From Streptomyces bluensis (GTDB lineage Bacteria > Actinomycetota > Actinomycetes > Streptomycetales > Streptomycetaceae), in assembly GCF_014650715.1 (NCBI RefSeq), contig NZ_BMVM01000015.1:124001-188000 (forward strand): a DNA stretch of 64,000 nucleotides. The letters are read 5' to 3'. Shown here piece by piece: positions 1 through 7,270 of this stretch (position 1 is its first letter; every line of letters starts with the position of its first letter). A model generated the notes under the pieces. That model had not been told where the DNA came from. It made no database searches and saw only the letters and a list, made by a program, of their open reading frames with translations. A program made the position numbers and the translations under genes.

Positions 1-501
1 GGGCCACATGATGAGCCCCAACAGCAGTCCCAGGAGGGCGAGATGGGCTGCCCGGGGCGCGCCGACGTCCAGGAGCGCGGCACAGGCGACGGCCAGAGCC
101 ACGCACTGGACGAGGCCTATCGCCACCGACGGCAGCGCGGCGCCGGCGAGGATCTCCCTGTCCCTCAGCTCTCCGGTGCGCAACCGCTTGAGCACGAGCT
201 CCTCGCGCCGCGCCGCGTACACGCTCACCAGGGAGCTGTAGACCGCGAAGAGCAGCGAGAAGCCGATGGTGGCCGGCAACAGGACGGAGCCCACGGAGAG
301 TCCGGTGCCGTCCAGGTCCATCTGGTCGATGGAAGCCCGCAGACTGAACGGCATCACCAACGGCACGAACACCGCCACCAGCAGCGTCGCCTTCGCACGG
401 CCCAGCAGGGCCAACTCGGCCCGCGCCAGGGCCGCCATGCGCCCGGCGGGAGTGGTCGTCCCCGCGGCATCACCCACCCGCACACTGGTCACGGCACTCA
501 T
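1..501 (-). CDS. ABC-2 type transporter permease (5' part only, runs off the window)
   Basis: The N-terminal 167 codons are present; the rest lies to the left of the window. The start ATG at 501 overlaps the TGA of the upstream ATPase gene in an ATGA arrangement, so the two are translationally coupled. The visible part has a hydrophilic N-terminus of about 30 residues. A hydrophobic segment follows around residues 38-53, then one around 75-95 (TIGFSLLFAVYSSLVSVYA). The charged motif RREELVLKRLRTGELRDREI is the usual cytoplasmic loop of ABC-2 exporter permeases. Another membrane segment starts near residue 120. It should form the membrane channel of an exporter driven by the adjacent ATPase; the substrate cannot be inferred. 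Confidence 0.85.
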   Translation of the reverse strand, partial: MSAVTSVRVGDAAGTTTPAGRMAALARAELALLGRAKATLLVAVFVPLVMPFSLRASIDQMDLDGTGLSVGSVLLPATIGFSLLFAVYSSLVSVYAARREELVLKRLRTGELRDREILAGAALPSVAIGLVQCVALAVACAALLDVGAPRAAHLALLGLLLGLIMWP

Positions 502-1493
502 ACCGCCGCCCCCTTCCGGGCCGTCGCGCCACCCCGACTTCCTTCCAAGGCGGCTTCTGTGGCACCCGCGGCCTCACGCGCTATCCGCAGGAACGCCTCC
601 TCCAGGGACGCCGACCGGATGTCGAGGCCGCCCAGCTCCACGCGGGCGCGCTCGGCCCACAGCAGCAGCCGGGTGGCGGTGCGCTGGAGTTCGTGCGTAC
701 GGAGCCGGACTCTGCGGCCCGCCGCCTCGTGGTCGGTCACGCCCAGTTCGGCCAGTGGGGGCAGGTCGCCCAGGAAGTAGCCGTCGGGCAGGTCGAAGGC
801 GATGCGGGACGGCTGGGACGCGGTGACCTCCGCCGGGGTGCCGGTTGCCGCGATACGGCCCTCGTGGAGGATGGCCAGGCGGTCGGCCAGGTCTTCCGCC
901 TCCTCCAGATAGTGCGTGGTGAGCAGGACCGTCGTTCCCTCGTCGCGCAGTTCGCGCACCAACTCCCAGGTGGCCTGGCGTCCTTCCGCGTCGAGCCCGG
1001 TCGTCGGCTCGTCGAGGAAGAGGACCTCGGGGCGGCCGAGGAGCGCGAGTGCCAGGTCGAGGCGCCGCTTCTCGCCCCCGGACAGCTGCTTGACCCGCAC
1101 CCCGGACCGCCGCCCGAGGCCGACGAGCTCCAGGGCCTCCGCCGCGGGCCGTGCCCCGCTCGTGCAGCCGGCCCACAGCCGTACCGTCTCCCCGACGGTC
1201 AGTTCGGACGGAAAGCCGCCCTCCTGCAACATCACGCCGATGTGCGGCCGTACGGCCACCCGCTCCCTGTACGGATCGTGCCCGAGGACCCGCACCCGAC
1301 CCGCGGCCGGCGGTGCCAGGCCCTCCAACAGCTCGACCGTCGACGTCTTGCCCGCGCCGTTCGTGCCCAGGAGCGCGAAGAGTTCTCCCCGGCCCACGGA
1401 GAAGGTGATCCCCCGTACGGCCTCGAACCCGCCCCCGTACACGCGCCGCAGGTCAGTGACCTCAATCACGTCCTTGTGCCCGTTCGTGTTCAT
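498..1493 (-). CDS. ABC transporter ATP-binding protein (ABC-2 exporter, DrrA-like)
   Basis: 331 residues, a normal length for drug/polyketide-type exporter ATPases. The Walker A motif GTNGAGKTS is at residues 43-51, the signature LSGGEKRR near 140, and Walker B plus D-loop LFLDEPTTGLDAEG near 158-171, followed by the switch histidine in LLTTHYLEEAEDLADR. The C-terminal 100 residues form the extra domain seen in DrrA-like ATPases. It hydrolyses ATP to power the permease encoded immediately downstream (4-base overlap). The ATG at 1493 has only a weak upstream purine stretch. The pair is probably a self-contained export operon. Confidence 0.9.
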   Translation of the reverse strand: MNTNGHKDVIEVTDLRRVYGGGFEAVRGITFSVGRGELFALLGTNGAGKTSTVELLEGLAPPAAGRVRVLGHDPYRERVAVRPHIGVMLQEGGFPSELTVGETVRLWAGCTSGARPAAEALELVGLGRRSGVRVKQLSGGEKRRLDLALALLGRPEVLFLDEPTTGLDAEGRQATWELVRELRDEGTTVLLTTHYLEEAEDLADRLAILHEGRIAATGTPAEVTASQPSRIAFDLPDGYFLGDLPPLAELGVTDHEAAGRRVRLRTHELQRTATRLLLWAERARVELGGLDIRSASLEEAFLRIAREAAGATEAALEGSRGGATARKGAAV

Positions 1494-1631
1494 GCCTTCA
1501 GCGTCCGCGCGGTTCGACGCCGACGGCAGTGCGGCCTGTCATCACTCCCCATGACAAATGTCAGTGCCGAACGGACCGCCGAACGGACCGGAGACTCCTC
1601 GAAACAAGCCGGAGACTCCCGGAAAACGAGA

Positions 1632-1659
1632 AAGACCCCGGTCGACTGACCGAGGTCTT
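1632..1659 (-). terminator. Hairpin downstream of the tRNA-Gly genes
   Basis: A 12-base stem (AAGACCCCGGTC / GACCGAGGTCTT, one mismatch) with a 4-base loop. On the minus strand it is followed by a short T run (CTCGTTTTCC), as expected for termination after tRNA-Gly(GCC). Confidence 0.6.
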
Positions 1660-1677
1660 ACTTCCTGCGCTTCCTGG

Positions 1678-1750
1678 AGCGGACGACGAGGCTCGAACTC
1701 GCGACCTCAACCTTGGCAAGGTTGCGCTCTACCAACTGAGCTACGTCCGC
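1678..1750 (-). tRNA. tRNA-Gly (GCC)
   Basis: 73 bases without encoded CCA. The 7-bp acceptor stem is GCGGACG/CGTCCGC. The D arm is GCTC-AGTTGGTA-GAGC, with the canonical GG in the loop. The anticodon arm is CAACC-TTGCCAA-GGTTG with anticodon GCC, and the T loop is a canonical TTCGAGC. Fully regular cloverleaf, transcribed toward the ABC genes. Confidence 0.95.
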
Positions 1751-1830
1751 ATTGCTTCCGACCGGCTCTCACCGATCGGCGCGAGCACCAGCCTACCTGA
1801 TCCACATGTGTGGTCGGACCGGCGATGCAG

Positions 1831-1902
1831 AGCGGGTGACAGGAATTGCACACTGCGCCTTCCCCCTGGAAGGGGGATGTTCTACTACTGAACTACACCC
1901 GC
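1831..1902 (-). tRNA. tRNA-Gly (UCC), non-canonical D and T loops
   Basis: 72 bases. The acceptor GCGGGTG/CACCCGC pairs perfectly and the anticodon arm is TCCCC-CTTCCAG-GGGGA with anticodon TCC. The elbow is abnormal. The D loop is AGTAGTA, so the G18-G19 pair is replaced by A-G. The T arm reads GCAG-TGTGCAATT-CCTGT, which lacks the TTCRA consensus and leaves only about four stem pairs with an enlarged loop. The neighbouring tRNA-Gly(GCC) is normal, so this is not a strain-wide oddity. Loss of G18G19 and of the T-psi-C loop is the signature of staphylococcal glycine tRNAs reserved for peptidoglycan bridge synthesis. Alternatively it is a decayed tRNA. Confidence 0.8.
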
Positions 1903-2048
1903 GTGACTCCGTGAGCCGGGCCCTTCGGCCTCGCCCCTCGGCGTGCTCCAGACTCTAGCTGATCAACAGGGGTGCTGCGCAAGTCGGTTGTCTCAGCGGA
2001 CGGATGACCGGCTGTCGGCGCACCCCCGAGACCCGGACGCCGTAGGGT

Positions 2049-2366
2049 TCAGTGCGCCGCCGCGAAGGCCTCGTAGACCTTCTTGGGGATCCTCCCGCGG
2101 GCGGGGACGTCCATCTTGTGGGACTGGGCCCACGCGCGGACCGCGGACGGGTCGGGGGCCACGTCGGTCTGCTTGTACGTCTTGCCGGACCTCGACCGCT
2201 TGCGGCCGGCCTCCACGTAGGGCGCCAGTGCCTTGCGCAGTTTCTTGGCATTGGCTTGATTGAGGTCGATCTCGTACGACTTGCCGTCGAGTCCGAAGGC
2301 GATCGTCTCCGCCGCTTCCGAGCCGTCGATGTCGTCGAAGAGAGTGACTACGACACGCTGCGCCAC
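2049..2366 (-). CDS. lsrL: Lsr2-family nucleoid-associated protein (LsrL type)
   Basis: 105 residues from a GTG start (MAQRVVVTLFDDIDG). The reading frame is open 16 codons further upstream, but MAQ is the family start. The N-terminal dimerisation domain (residues 1-60) and C-terminal DNA-binding domain contain the AT-hook-like PARGRIP motif (residues 88-94) that inserts into the minor groove of AT-rich DNA. Lsr2 proteins silence horizontally acquired AT-rich genes. The second streptomycete paralog, LsrL, is encoded beside purS and has this length, which is why I use that name. It is divergent from purS. Confidence 0.92.
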   Translation of the reverse strand: MAQRVVVTLFDDIDGSEAAETIAFGLDGKSYEIDLNQANAKKLRKALAPYVEAGRKRSRSGKTYKQTDVAPDPSAVRAWAQSHKMDVPARGRIPKKVYEAFAAAH

Positions 2367-2629
2367 GAATATCGGTCCCTTCGTGCGACACCTCGCTGAT
2401 GCGATCACCTCCATGACGTGCTGCTACGCCATCGAGGTGTCGGACGAGATGTCGGCTGTCCGACTGTAATTGGGGTATTGGGCAAAGTATCGACTATTGC
2501 CAATTACTTTGTACAGGGCCCGGCATTGGAATGTGAAGCCCGACTAAAACTCTCAGCGTGTCCTCTGCGCAATAGGTGTCCCCGATCTTTCCCGAAGCTT
2601 TCCACCAAGTGAGCCGCCCGATACCTGAT

Positions 2630-2645
2630 CGTGACGGCGATCACG
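2630..2645. promoter_or_regulatory. CRP-like inverted repeat upstream of purS
   Basis: CGTGA-CGGCGA-TCACG fits the classical TGTGA-N6-TCACA cAMP-receptor-protein pattern at 8 of 10 fixed positions. It lies about 85-100 bases before the purS start. The regulator assignment is inference from motif shape. Confidence 0.35.
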
Positions 2646-2664
2646 TAGATTCCTACGAATCTAC
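2645..2664. promoter_or_regulatory. Perfect inverted repeat upstream of purS
   Basis: GTAGATTC-CTAC-GAATCTAC, two perfect 8-base arms around a 4-base centre, 65-85 bases before the purS start. A candidate operator for the purSQL operon; the binding protein is unknown. Confidence 0.45.
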
Positions 2665-2729
2665 TCGCGTAGAAATTCTGTGCGGGTAGTCTGAAGGAAC
2701 CTGCTCAGCACCACACACCGGGAGTGCCA

Positions 2730-2996
2730 GTGGCACGCGTCGTAGTCGACGTCATGCTCAAGCCGGAGATCCTCGACCCCCAGGGCCAGGCGGTGCAGCG
2801 CGCGCTGCCGCGCCTCGGATTCGAGGGCGTCTCCGACGTACGTCAGGGAAAGCGTTTCGAACTGGAAGTTGACGGACCGGTGGATGACGCCGCGCTCGCC
2901 CGCATCCATGAACTGGCGGAATCCTTCCTCGCCAACACGGTGATCGAGGACTTCACCGTGAAGGTGGAGGAAGAGAAGGCGGAGGCAGGAAAGTGA
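2730..2996 (+). CDS. purS: Phosphoribosylformylglycinamidine synthase subunit PurS
   Basis: 88 residues (MARVVVDVMLKPEILDPQG). PurS is the small dimeric scaffold of the three-part FGAM synthase: it bridges PurQ and PurL so that ammonia can pass between them in step four of purine biosynthesis. Two GTG codons compete (2724 and 2730). The purine-rich GGGAG at 2720-2724 gives a 5-base spacer only for 2730, so that start is chosen. The stop overlaps the purQ start by four bases, so the operon is translationally coupled. Confidence 0.95.
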   Translation: MARVVVDVMLKPEILDPQGQAVQRALPRLGFEGVSDVRQGKRFELEVDGPVDDAALARIHELAESFLANTVIEDFTVKVEEEKAEAGK

Positions 2997-3673
2997 CCGC
3001 CCGTATTGGCGTCGTCACTTTCCCCGGCAGTCTCGACGACCGTGACACGCAGCGCGCGATCAGGCTGGCCGGTGCCGAGCCGGTCGCTCTCTGGCACAAG
3101 GACAAGGACCTGAAGCAGGTCGACGCCGTGGTCCTGCCCGGCGGTTTCTCGTACGGCGACTATCTGCGCGCCGGAGCGATCTCCCGCTTCTCGCCGGTGA
3201 TGGAGACCGTCGTCGAGCAGGCGAAGGCCGGGCTCCCGGTGCTCGGCATCTGCAACGGCTTCCAGGTGCTCACCGAGGCCCATCTGCTGCCCGGCGCGAT
3301 GCTCGGCAACGACCACCTGCACTTCATCTGCCGCGACCAGAAGCTGCGGGTGGAGAACGCCACGACCTCCTGGACCAGCGACTACGAGGCGGGCCAGGAG
3401 ATCCACATCCCGCTCAAGAACATGGACGGCCGGTACGTCGCCGACGAGTACACGCTCGACCAGCTGGAGGCGGAGGGCCGGGTCGCGTTCCGTTACCTGG
3501 ACTTCAACCCCAACGGCAGCCTCCGTGACATCGCCGGCATCACGAACGAGGCCGGCAACGTCGTCGGCCTGATGCCGCACCCCGAGCACGCCGTCGAGCC
3601 GCTGGTCGGCACCGGCCGCACCGACGGCCTCCCCTTCTTCACCTCGATCCTCAAGAAGCTGGTGGGCGCATGA
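2993..3673 (+). CDS. purQ: Phosphoribosylformylglycinamidine synthase subunit PurQ (glutamine amidotransferase)
   Basis: 226 residues, class I glutamine amidotransferase. It hydrolyses glutamine and supplies ammonia to PurL. The nucleophile is Cys87 in GICNGFQ; the remainder of the triad is His196 and Glu198 in PHPEHA. The length is typical of the stand-alone subunit found with PurS. The GTG start overlaps the purS stop (GTGA) and the gene ends in an ATGA overlap with purL, so all three subunits are made from one coupled message. Confidence 0.97.
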   Translation: MTARIGVVTFPGSLDDRDTQRAIRLAGAEPVALWHKDKDLKQVDAVVLPGGFSYGDYLRAGAISRFSPVMETVVEQAKAGLPVLGICNGFQVLTEAHLLPGAMLGNDHLHFICRDQKLRVENATTSWTSDYEAGQEIHIPLKNMDGRYVADEYTLDQLEAEGRVAFRYLDFNPNGSLRDIAGITNEAGNVVGLMPHPEHAVEPLVGTGRTDGLPFFTSILKKLVGA

Positions 3674-5928
3674 GCCGGACGCCTCTGGACACGGTCGAGC
3701 ACGCGACCGCGACCCCCGACGTCGAGCTGCCCTGGGCCGAACTCGGTCTGAAGAAGGACGAGTACGAGCGGATCGTCGAGATCCTCGGCCGCCGGCCCAC
3801 CGGTGCCGAGCTCGCCATGTACTCGGTCATGTGGTCCGAGCACTGCTCGTACAAGTCCTCCAAGGTCCACCTCCGCCAGTTCGGCGAGAAGGCCCCCGAG
3901 TCCGACGCCCTGCTCGTCGGCATCGGCGAGAACGCCGGTGTGGTCGACGTCGGTCACGGCTACGCGGTCACCTTCAAGGTCGAGTCGCACAACCACCCCT
4001 CGTACGTGGAGCCCTACCAGGGCGCGGCCACGGGTGTCGGCGGCATCGTCCGCGACATCATCGCGATGGGTGCCCGGCCGGTCGCCGTCGTCGATCCCCT
4101 GCGCTTCGGCGCGGCCGACCACCCCGACACCAAGCGCGTCCTGCCCGGTGTCGTCGCCGGCATCGGCGGCTACGGCAACTGCCTGGGCCTGCCGAACATC
4201 GGCGGCGAGGTCGTCTTCGACTCCTGCTACCAGGGCAACCCGCTGGTCAACGCCGGTGCCATCGGTGTGATGCGGCACGAGGACATCCACCTCGCGAAGG
4301 CCTCCGGCGCGGGCAACAAGGTCATCCTGTACGGCGCCCGGACCGGCGGCGACGGCATCGGCGGCGCGTCCATCCTCGCCTCCGAGACCTTCGACGACGC
4401 CAAGCCCTCCAAGCGTCCCGCCGTCCAGGTGGGCGACCCCTTCCAGGAGAAGCTCCTCATCGAGTGCACCCTGGAGGCCTTCCAGGAGAAGCTGGTCGTC
4501 GGCATCCAGGACCTGGGTGCGGCGGGCCTGTCCTGCGCCACGTCCGAACTGGCGTCGAACGGCTCGGGCGGTATGCGCGTGACCCTGGACGACGTACCGC
4601 TCCGCGACTCCACGCTCTCCCCCGAGGAGATCCTCATGAGCGAGTCGCAGGAGCGGATGTGCGCGGTCGTCGAGCCCGAGAAGGTCGACCGCTTCCTGGA
4701 GATCTGCGAGAAGTGGGACGTCATCGCCACCGTCATCGGTGAGGTGACGGACGGCGACCGCCTGGAGATCTACTGGCACGGCGGCAAGATCGTCGACGTG
4801 GACCCGCGCACGGTCGCGCACGACGGCCCCGTCTACGAGCGCCCGTACGCCCGCCCGTCCTGGCAGGACGAGCTCCAGGCCGACGACGCGAACAAGCTCC
4901 CGCGCCCCGAGACGTCCGAGGAGCTGAAGGACCAGGTCCTGAAGCTGGTGGCGTCCCCCAACCAGGCCTCCAAGTCCTGGATCACCTCCCAGTACGACCA
5001 CTTCGTGCAGGGCAACACCGTCCTCGCCCAGCCCGAGGACTCCGGGATGATCCGCGTCGACGAGGAGTCCGGACTCGGTGTCGCCATCGCGACCGACGGC
5101 AACGGCCGGTACGCGAAGCTCGACCCGTACACGGGCGCGCAGCTCGCGCTGGCGGAGGCGTACCGCAACGTCGCCACCACCGGCGCCAAGCCGCTCGCCG
5201 TCTCCGACTGCCTGAACTTCGGCTCGCCCGAGGACCCGGCGGTGATGTGGCAGTTCGCGGAAGCCGTGCGCGGCCTCGCCGACGCCTGCCGGCAGCTGGG
5301 CACCCCGGTGACCGGCGGCAACGTGTCCCTGTACAACCAGACGGGCGAGACCGCCATCCACCCGACCCCGGTCGTGGCCGTCCTGGGTGTCATCGACGAC
5401 GTCGCCCGCCGCACGCCGGTCGCCTTCCAGGAGGAGGGGCAGCTGCTCTACCTCCTCGGCGACACCCGTGAGGAGTTCGGCGGCTCGGCCTGGTCGCAGG
5501 TCATCCACGACCACCTGGGCGGGCTCCCGCCGCAGGTGGACCTGGAGCGTGAGCGCCTGCTCGCCGAGATCCTGATCTCCGCCTCCCGCGACGGCATGAT
5601 CGACTCCGCGCACGACCTGTCCGACGGCGGTCTGATCCAGGCCGTGGTCGAGTCGGCCCTGCTCGGAGGCAAGGGCGCGCGGCTGGTCGTACCGGACGGG
5701 CTCGACGCCTTCACGTTCCTCCTCTCCGAGTCGGCGGGGCGCGCGGTCGTCGCCGTACCGCGCTCCGAGGAGGTCCGCTTCAACGACATGTGCGGCGCAC
5801 GCGGCCTGCCCGCCACCCGCATCGGTGTCGTCGACGGCGACTCGGTGGAGGTCCAGGGCGAGTTCCAGCTGTCCCTGGAGGAGCTGCGGAAGGCCCACGA
5901 GGAGACGATTCCGGCGCTGCTGGCCTGA
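3670..5928 (+). CDS. purL: Phosphoribosylformylglycinamidine synthase subunit PurL
   Basis: 752 residues, the small PurL type that needs PurS and PurQ. It converts FGAR, ATP and ammonia to FGAM. It contains the duplicated PurM-like ATP-grasp fold. Near residue 54 is SVMWSEHCSYKSSK, with the conserved WSEHC. Next come the VESHNHPS metal/ATP motif and the glycine-rich GAATGVGGIVRDI loop. The second half carries GAKPLAVSDCLNFGSPEDP and GGNVSLYNQT. The last gene of the purSQL operon; an imperfect hairpin follows the stop. Confidence 0.97.
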   Translation: MSRTPLDTVEHATATPDVELPWAELGLKKDEYERIVEILGRRPTGAELAMYSVMWSEHCSYKSSKVHLRQFGEKAPESDALLVGIGENAGVVDVGHGYAVTFKVESHNHPSYVEPYQGAATGVGGIVRDIIAMGARPVAVVDPLRFGAADHPDTKRVLPGVVAGIGGYGNCLGLPNIGGEVVFDSCYQGNPLVNAGAIGVMRHEDIHLAKASGAGNKVILYGARTGGDGIGGASILASETFDDAKPSKRPAVQVGDPFQEKLLIECTLEAFQEKLVVGIQDLGAAGLSCATSELASNGSGGMRVTLDDVPLRDSTLSPEEILMSESQERMCAVVEPEKVDRFLEICEKWDVIATVIGEVTDGDRLEIYWHGGKIVDVDPRTVAHDGPVYERPYARPSWQDELQADDANKLPRPETSEELKDQVLKLVASPNQASKSWITSQYDHFVQGNTVLAQPEDSGMIRVDEESGLGVAIATDGNGRYAKLDPYTGAQLALAEAYRNVATTGAKPLAVSDCLNFGSPEDPAVMWQFAEAVRGLADACRQLGTPVTGGNVSLYNQTGETAIHPTPVVAVLGVIDDVARRTPVAFQEEGQLLYLLGDTREEFGGSAWSQVIHDHLGGLPPQVDLERERLLAEILISASRDGMIDSAHDLSDGGLIQAVVESALLGGKGARLVVPDGLDAFTFLLSESAGRAVVAVPRSEEVRFNDMCGARGLPATRIGVVDGDSVEVQGEFQLSLEELRKAHEETIPALLA

Positions 5929-5950
5929 GCCACCGTTCCTTGACGTCCGA

Positions 5951-5999
5951 AGCCCCCGTCCGGAGCCGCGCTGTGAGTCGCGTTTCCGGGTGGGGGCTC
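5951..5999 (+). terminator. Hairpin after purL
   Basis: An imperfect stem of AGCCCCCGTCCGG against CCGGGTGGGGGCT lies between the purL stop and the convergent Uma2-like gene. There is no clear T run, so it could act on either strand as a factor-dependent or weak terminator. Confidence 0.45.
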
Positions 6000-6004
6000 T
6001 CGGC

Positions 6005-6589
6005 TCAACGGACGTAGTTCTTGAGGATCTCCGTGTCGAGTTCCATGCCGATCGGGTCGGGGAGGAAGACCGTCTCACCGAACTTCGCGGTGTGGATGTC
6101 GCGGTAGCCACCGACTTGACGGTCCGGGGCGCTGTGCACGGTGACCGTGCAGGCATCCCGGTCGATCAAGAGATACAAGGGGATTCCGGACTGGCCGTAC
6201 GCGGCGGGCTTCTCGTGCCGGTCCCGCCGGTCGGTGTCCGAGTCGTACGAGGTGACCTCGACGACCATGAGCGCGCCGTCCGGGTCGGCCCACTCACCGT
6301 GGCCCGCGAAGTGGGCCTCGGGCGCGAGCACCGCATCCGGTTTCGCCCTGCCCTGTCGGTACGCCTCCACCCGTAGCCCTTGGCCGTGATACAGGTCCAG
6401 GTCGGGCCTGCTCTGCATACAGCGCCGGGCCAGCCAGGCCACGATGGTGTTGTGGTCTCCGTCCGTCACCTTCTTGACCCCGATCCGTCCGTTGATGAAC
6501 TCCAACGTGACGGTCTCGGGAGCGGCGGAGGCGATCGTTTCGAACTCCTCCACCGTCATCTGAGACGTGCGCTCGGCCATAACCGTCAT
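6005..6589 (-). CDS. Uma2-family endonuclease-fold protein (DUF820)
   Basis: 194 residues. It shows the restriction-endonuclease-like core of the family: the acidic residue in LEFINGRI, KPDAVLAP, and then VVEVTSYDSDTDRRDRHEKP, which contains the E-V-x-S and later lysine of a PD-(D/E)xK active site. Family members are abundant in actinobacteria and cyanobacteria; their substrate is unknown and nuclease activity is inferred from fold. The ATG at 6589 is preceded by a strong AAGGAGG with a 6-base spacer. Convergent with purL; stands alone. Confidence 0.85.
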   Translation of the reverse strand: MTVMAERTSQMTVEEFETIASAAPETVTLEFINGRIGVKKVTDGDHNTIVAWLARRCMQSRPDLDLYHGQGLRVEAYRQGRAKPDAVLAPEAHFAGHGEWADPDGALMVVEVTSYDSDTDRRDRHEKPAAYGQSGIPLYLLIDRDACTVTVHSAPDRQVGGYRDIHTAKFGETVFLPDPIGMELDTEILKNYVR

Positions 6590-6700
6590 GTTGCACCTCC
6601 TTCCAGGTGAAGGCCAGTGTTCTCCGCGCCCGGCGGTGCGGGGCGGTTTTGGCCGACGATCACACTTGCGGGTGGTTGCACGCCGGTACCCTTGAACGTA

Positions 6701-6718
6701 ATTACGTAGTTACGTAAT
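6701..6718. promoter_or_regulatory. Palindromic operator in front of the HTH regulator
   Basis: ATTACGTA-GT-TACGTAAT: perfect 8-base arms with a 2-base centre, extended leftwards by another ACGTA. It ends 10 bases before the GTG start, so it probably overlaps the promoter of the regulator gene. Autoregulation is the simplest reading. Confidence 0.6.
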
Positions 6719-6727
6719 ACCCGGGGA

Positions 6728-7234
6728 GTGCAAGAGGAACTCGAACAACGCGTCGCCGATCTCGAACGCCGCCTGGCGGCACTGGAGAACGCGCAGCGCA
6801 CCGCACCACAGCCCGACGCGAGCGACTTCTGGGCCCTGAACGGGCTGAAGGAGCAGCTGGCCGAGCTGGGCGCGACCGACGGAGGCGTCCTGTTCACCGG
6901 GGCCGTACGACTGCCGACGGGGGAGCGGTACGAGTGGCAGCACGGCACCTTGACCGAAGACTTGGTGGACGAGGACTGGACCCGGGCCGCGGAGCCGCTC
7001 GCGGCCCTCGGCCACCCGGTCCGGCTGCGCCTGCTCCGCGAGATCCTCGGTGGCCGACGCACTGCGGCCGAACTCGCCGAGCTGGACGAGGTGGGCACGA
7101 CCGGCCAGATCTACCACCATCTGCGCCAGCTCTCCGGCGCCGGCTGGCTGCACACGACCGCACGCGGCCGCTACGAGGTGCCGGCGGGCCGGGTGGTACC
7201 GCTGCTGGTGGCGCTGTCCACGGCCAGGACCTGA
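6728..7234 (+). CDS. ArsR-like winged-helix transcriptional regulator with N-terminal coiled coil
   Basis: 168 residues. A heptad-rich N-terminus (residues 1-25, EELEQRVADLERRLAALEN) suggests a dimerising coiled coil. Residues 85-165 form an ArsR-type winged helix (AAEPLAALGHPVRLRLLREILGG, then GTTGQIYHHLRQLSGAGWLHTTARGRYEV). No metal-binding cysteines are present. The start is the GTG at 6728, only 10 bases after a perfect palindromic operator, so the message may be nearly leaderless. It precedes an M23-like protein gene by 37 bases and may control it; the ligand is unknown. Confidence 0.85.
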   Translation: MQEELEQRVADLERRLAALENAQRTAPQPDASDFWALNGLKEQLAELGATDGGVLFTGAVRLPTGERYEWQHGTLTEDLVDEDWTRAAEPLAALGHPVRLRLLREILGGRRTAAELAELDEVGTTGQIYHHLRQLSGAGWLHTTARGRYEVPAGRVVPLLVALSTART

Positions 7235-7270
7235 CCGAGGCAAGACATCAAACGGGGGCAGAGGAAACCA

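Larger units (their letters stand above)
2367..2729. other. Divergent lsrL/purS control region
   Basis: 363 bases without a gene and distinctly AT-richer than the surroundings around 2460-2525, which could itself be a target of Lsr2-type proteins. It contains two symmetrical elements on the purS side, annotated separately. Confidence 0.6.

Noticed and set aside
3493..6156. 887-codon open frame opposite purL
   Set aside because: Antisense shadow of purL caused by GC-rich third positions; no ribosome-binding site and no recognisable domain.
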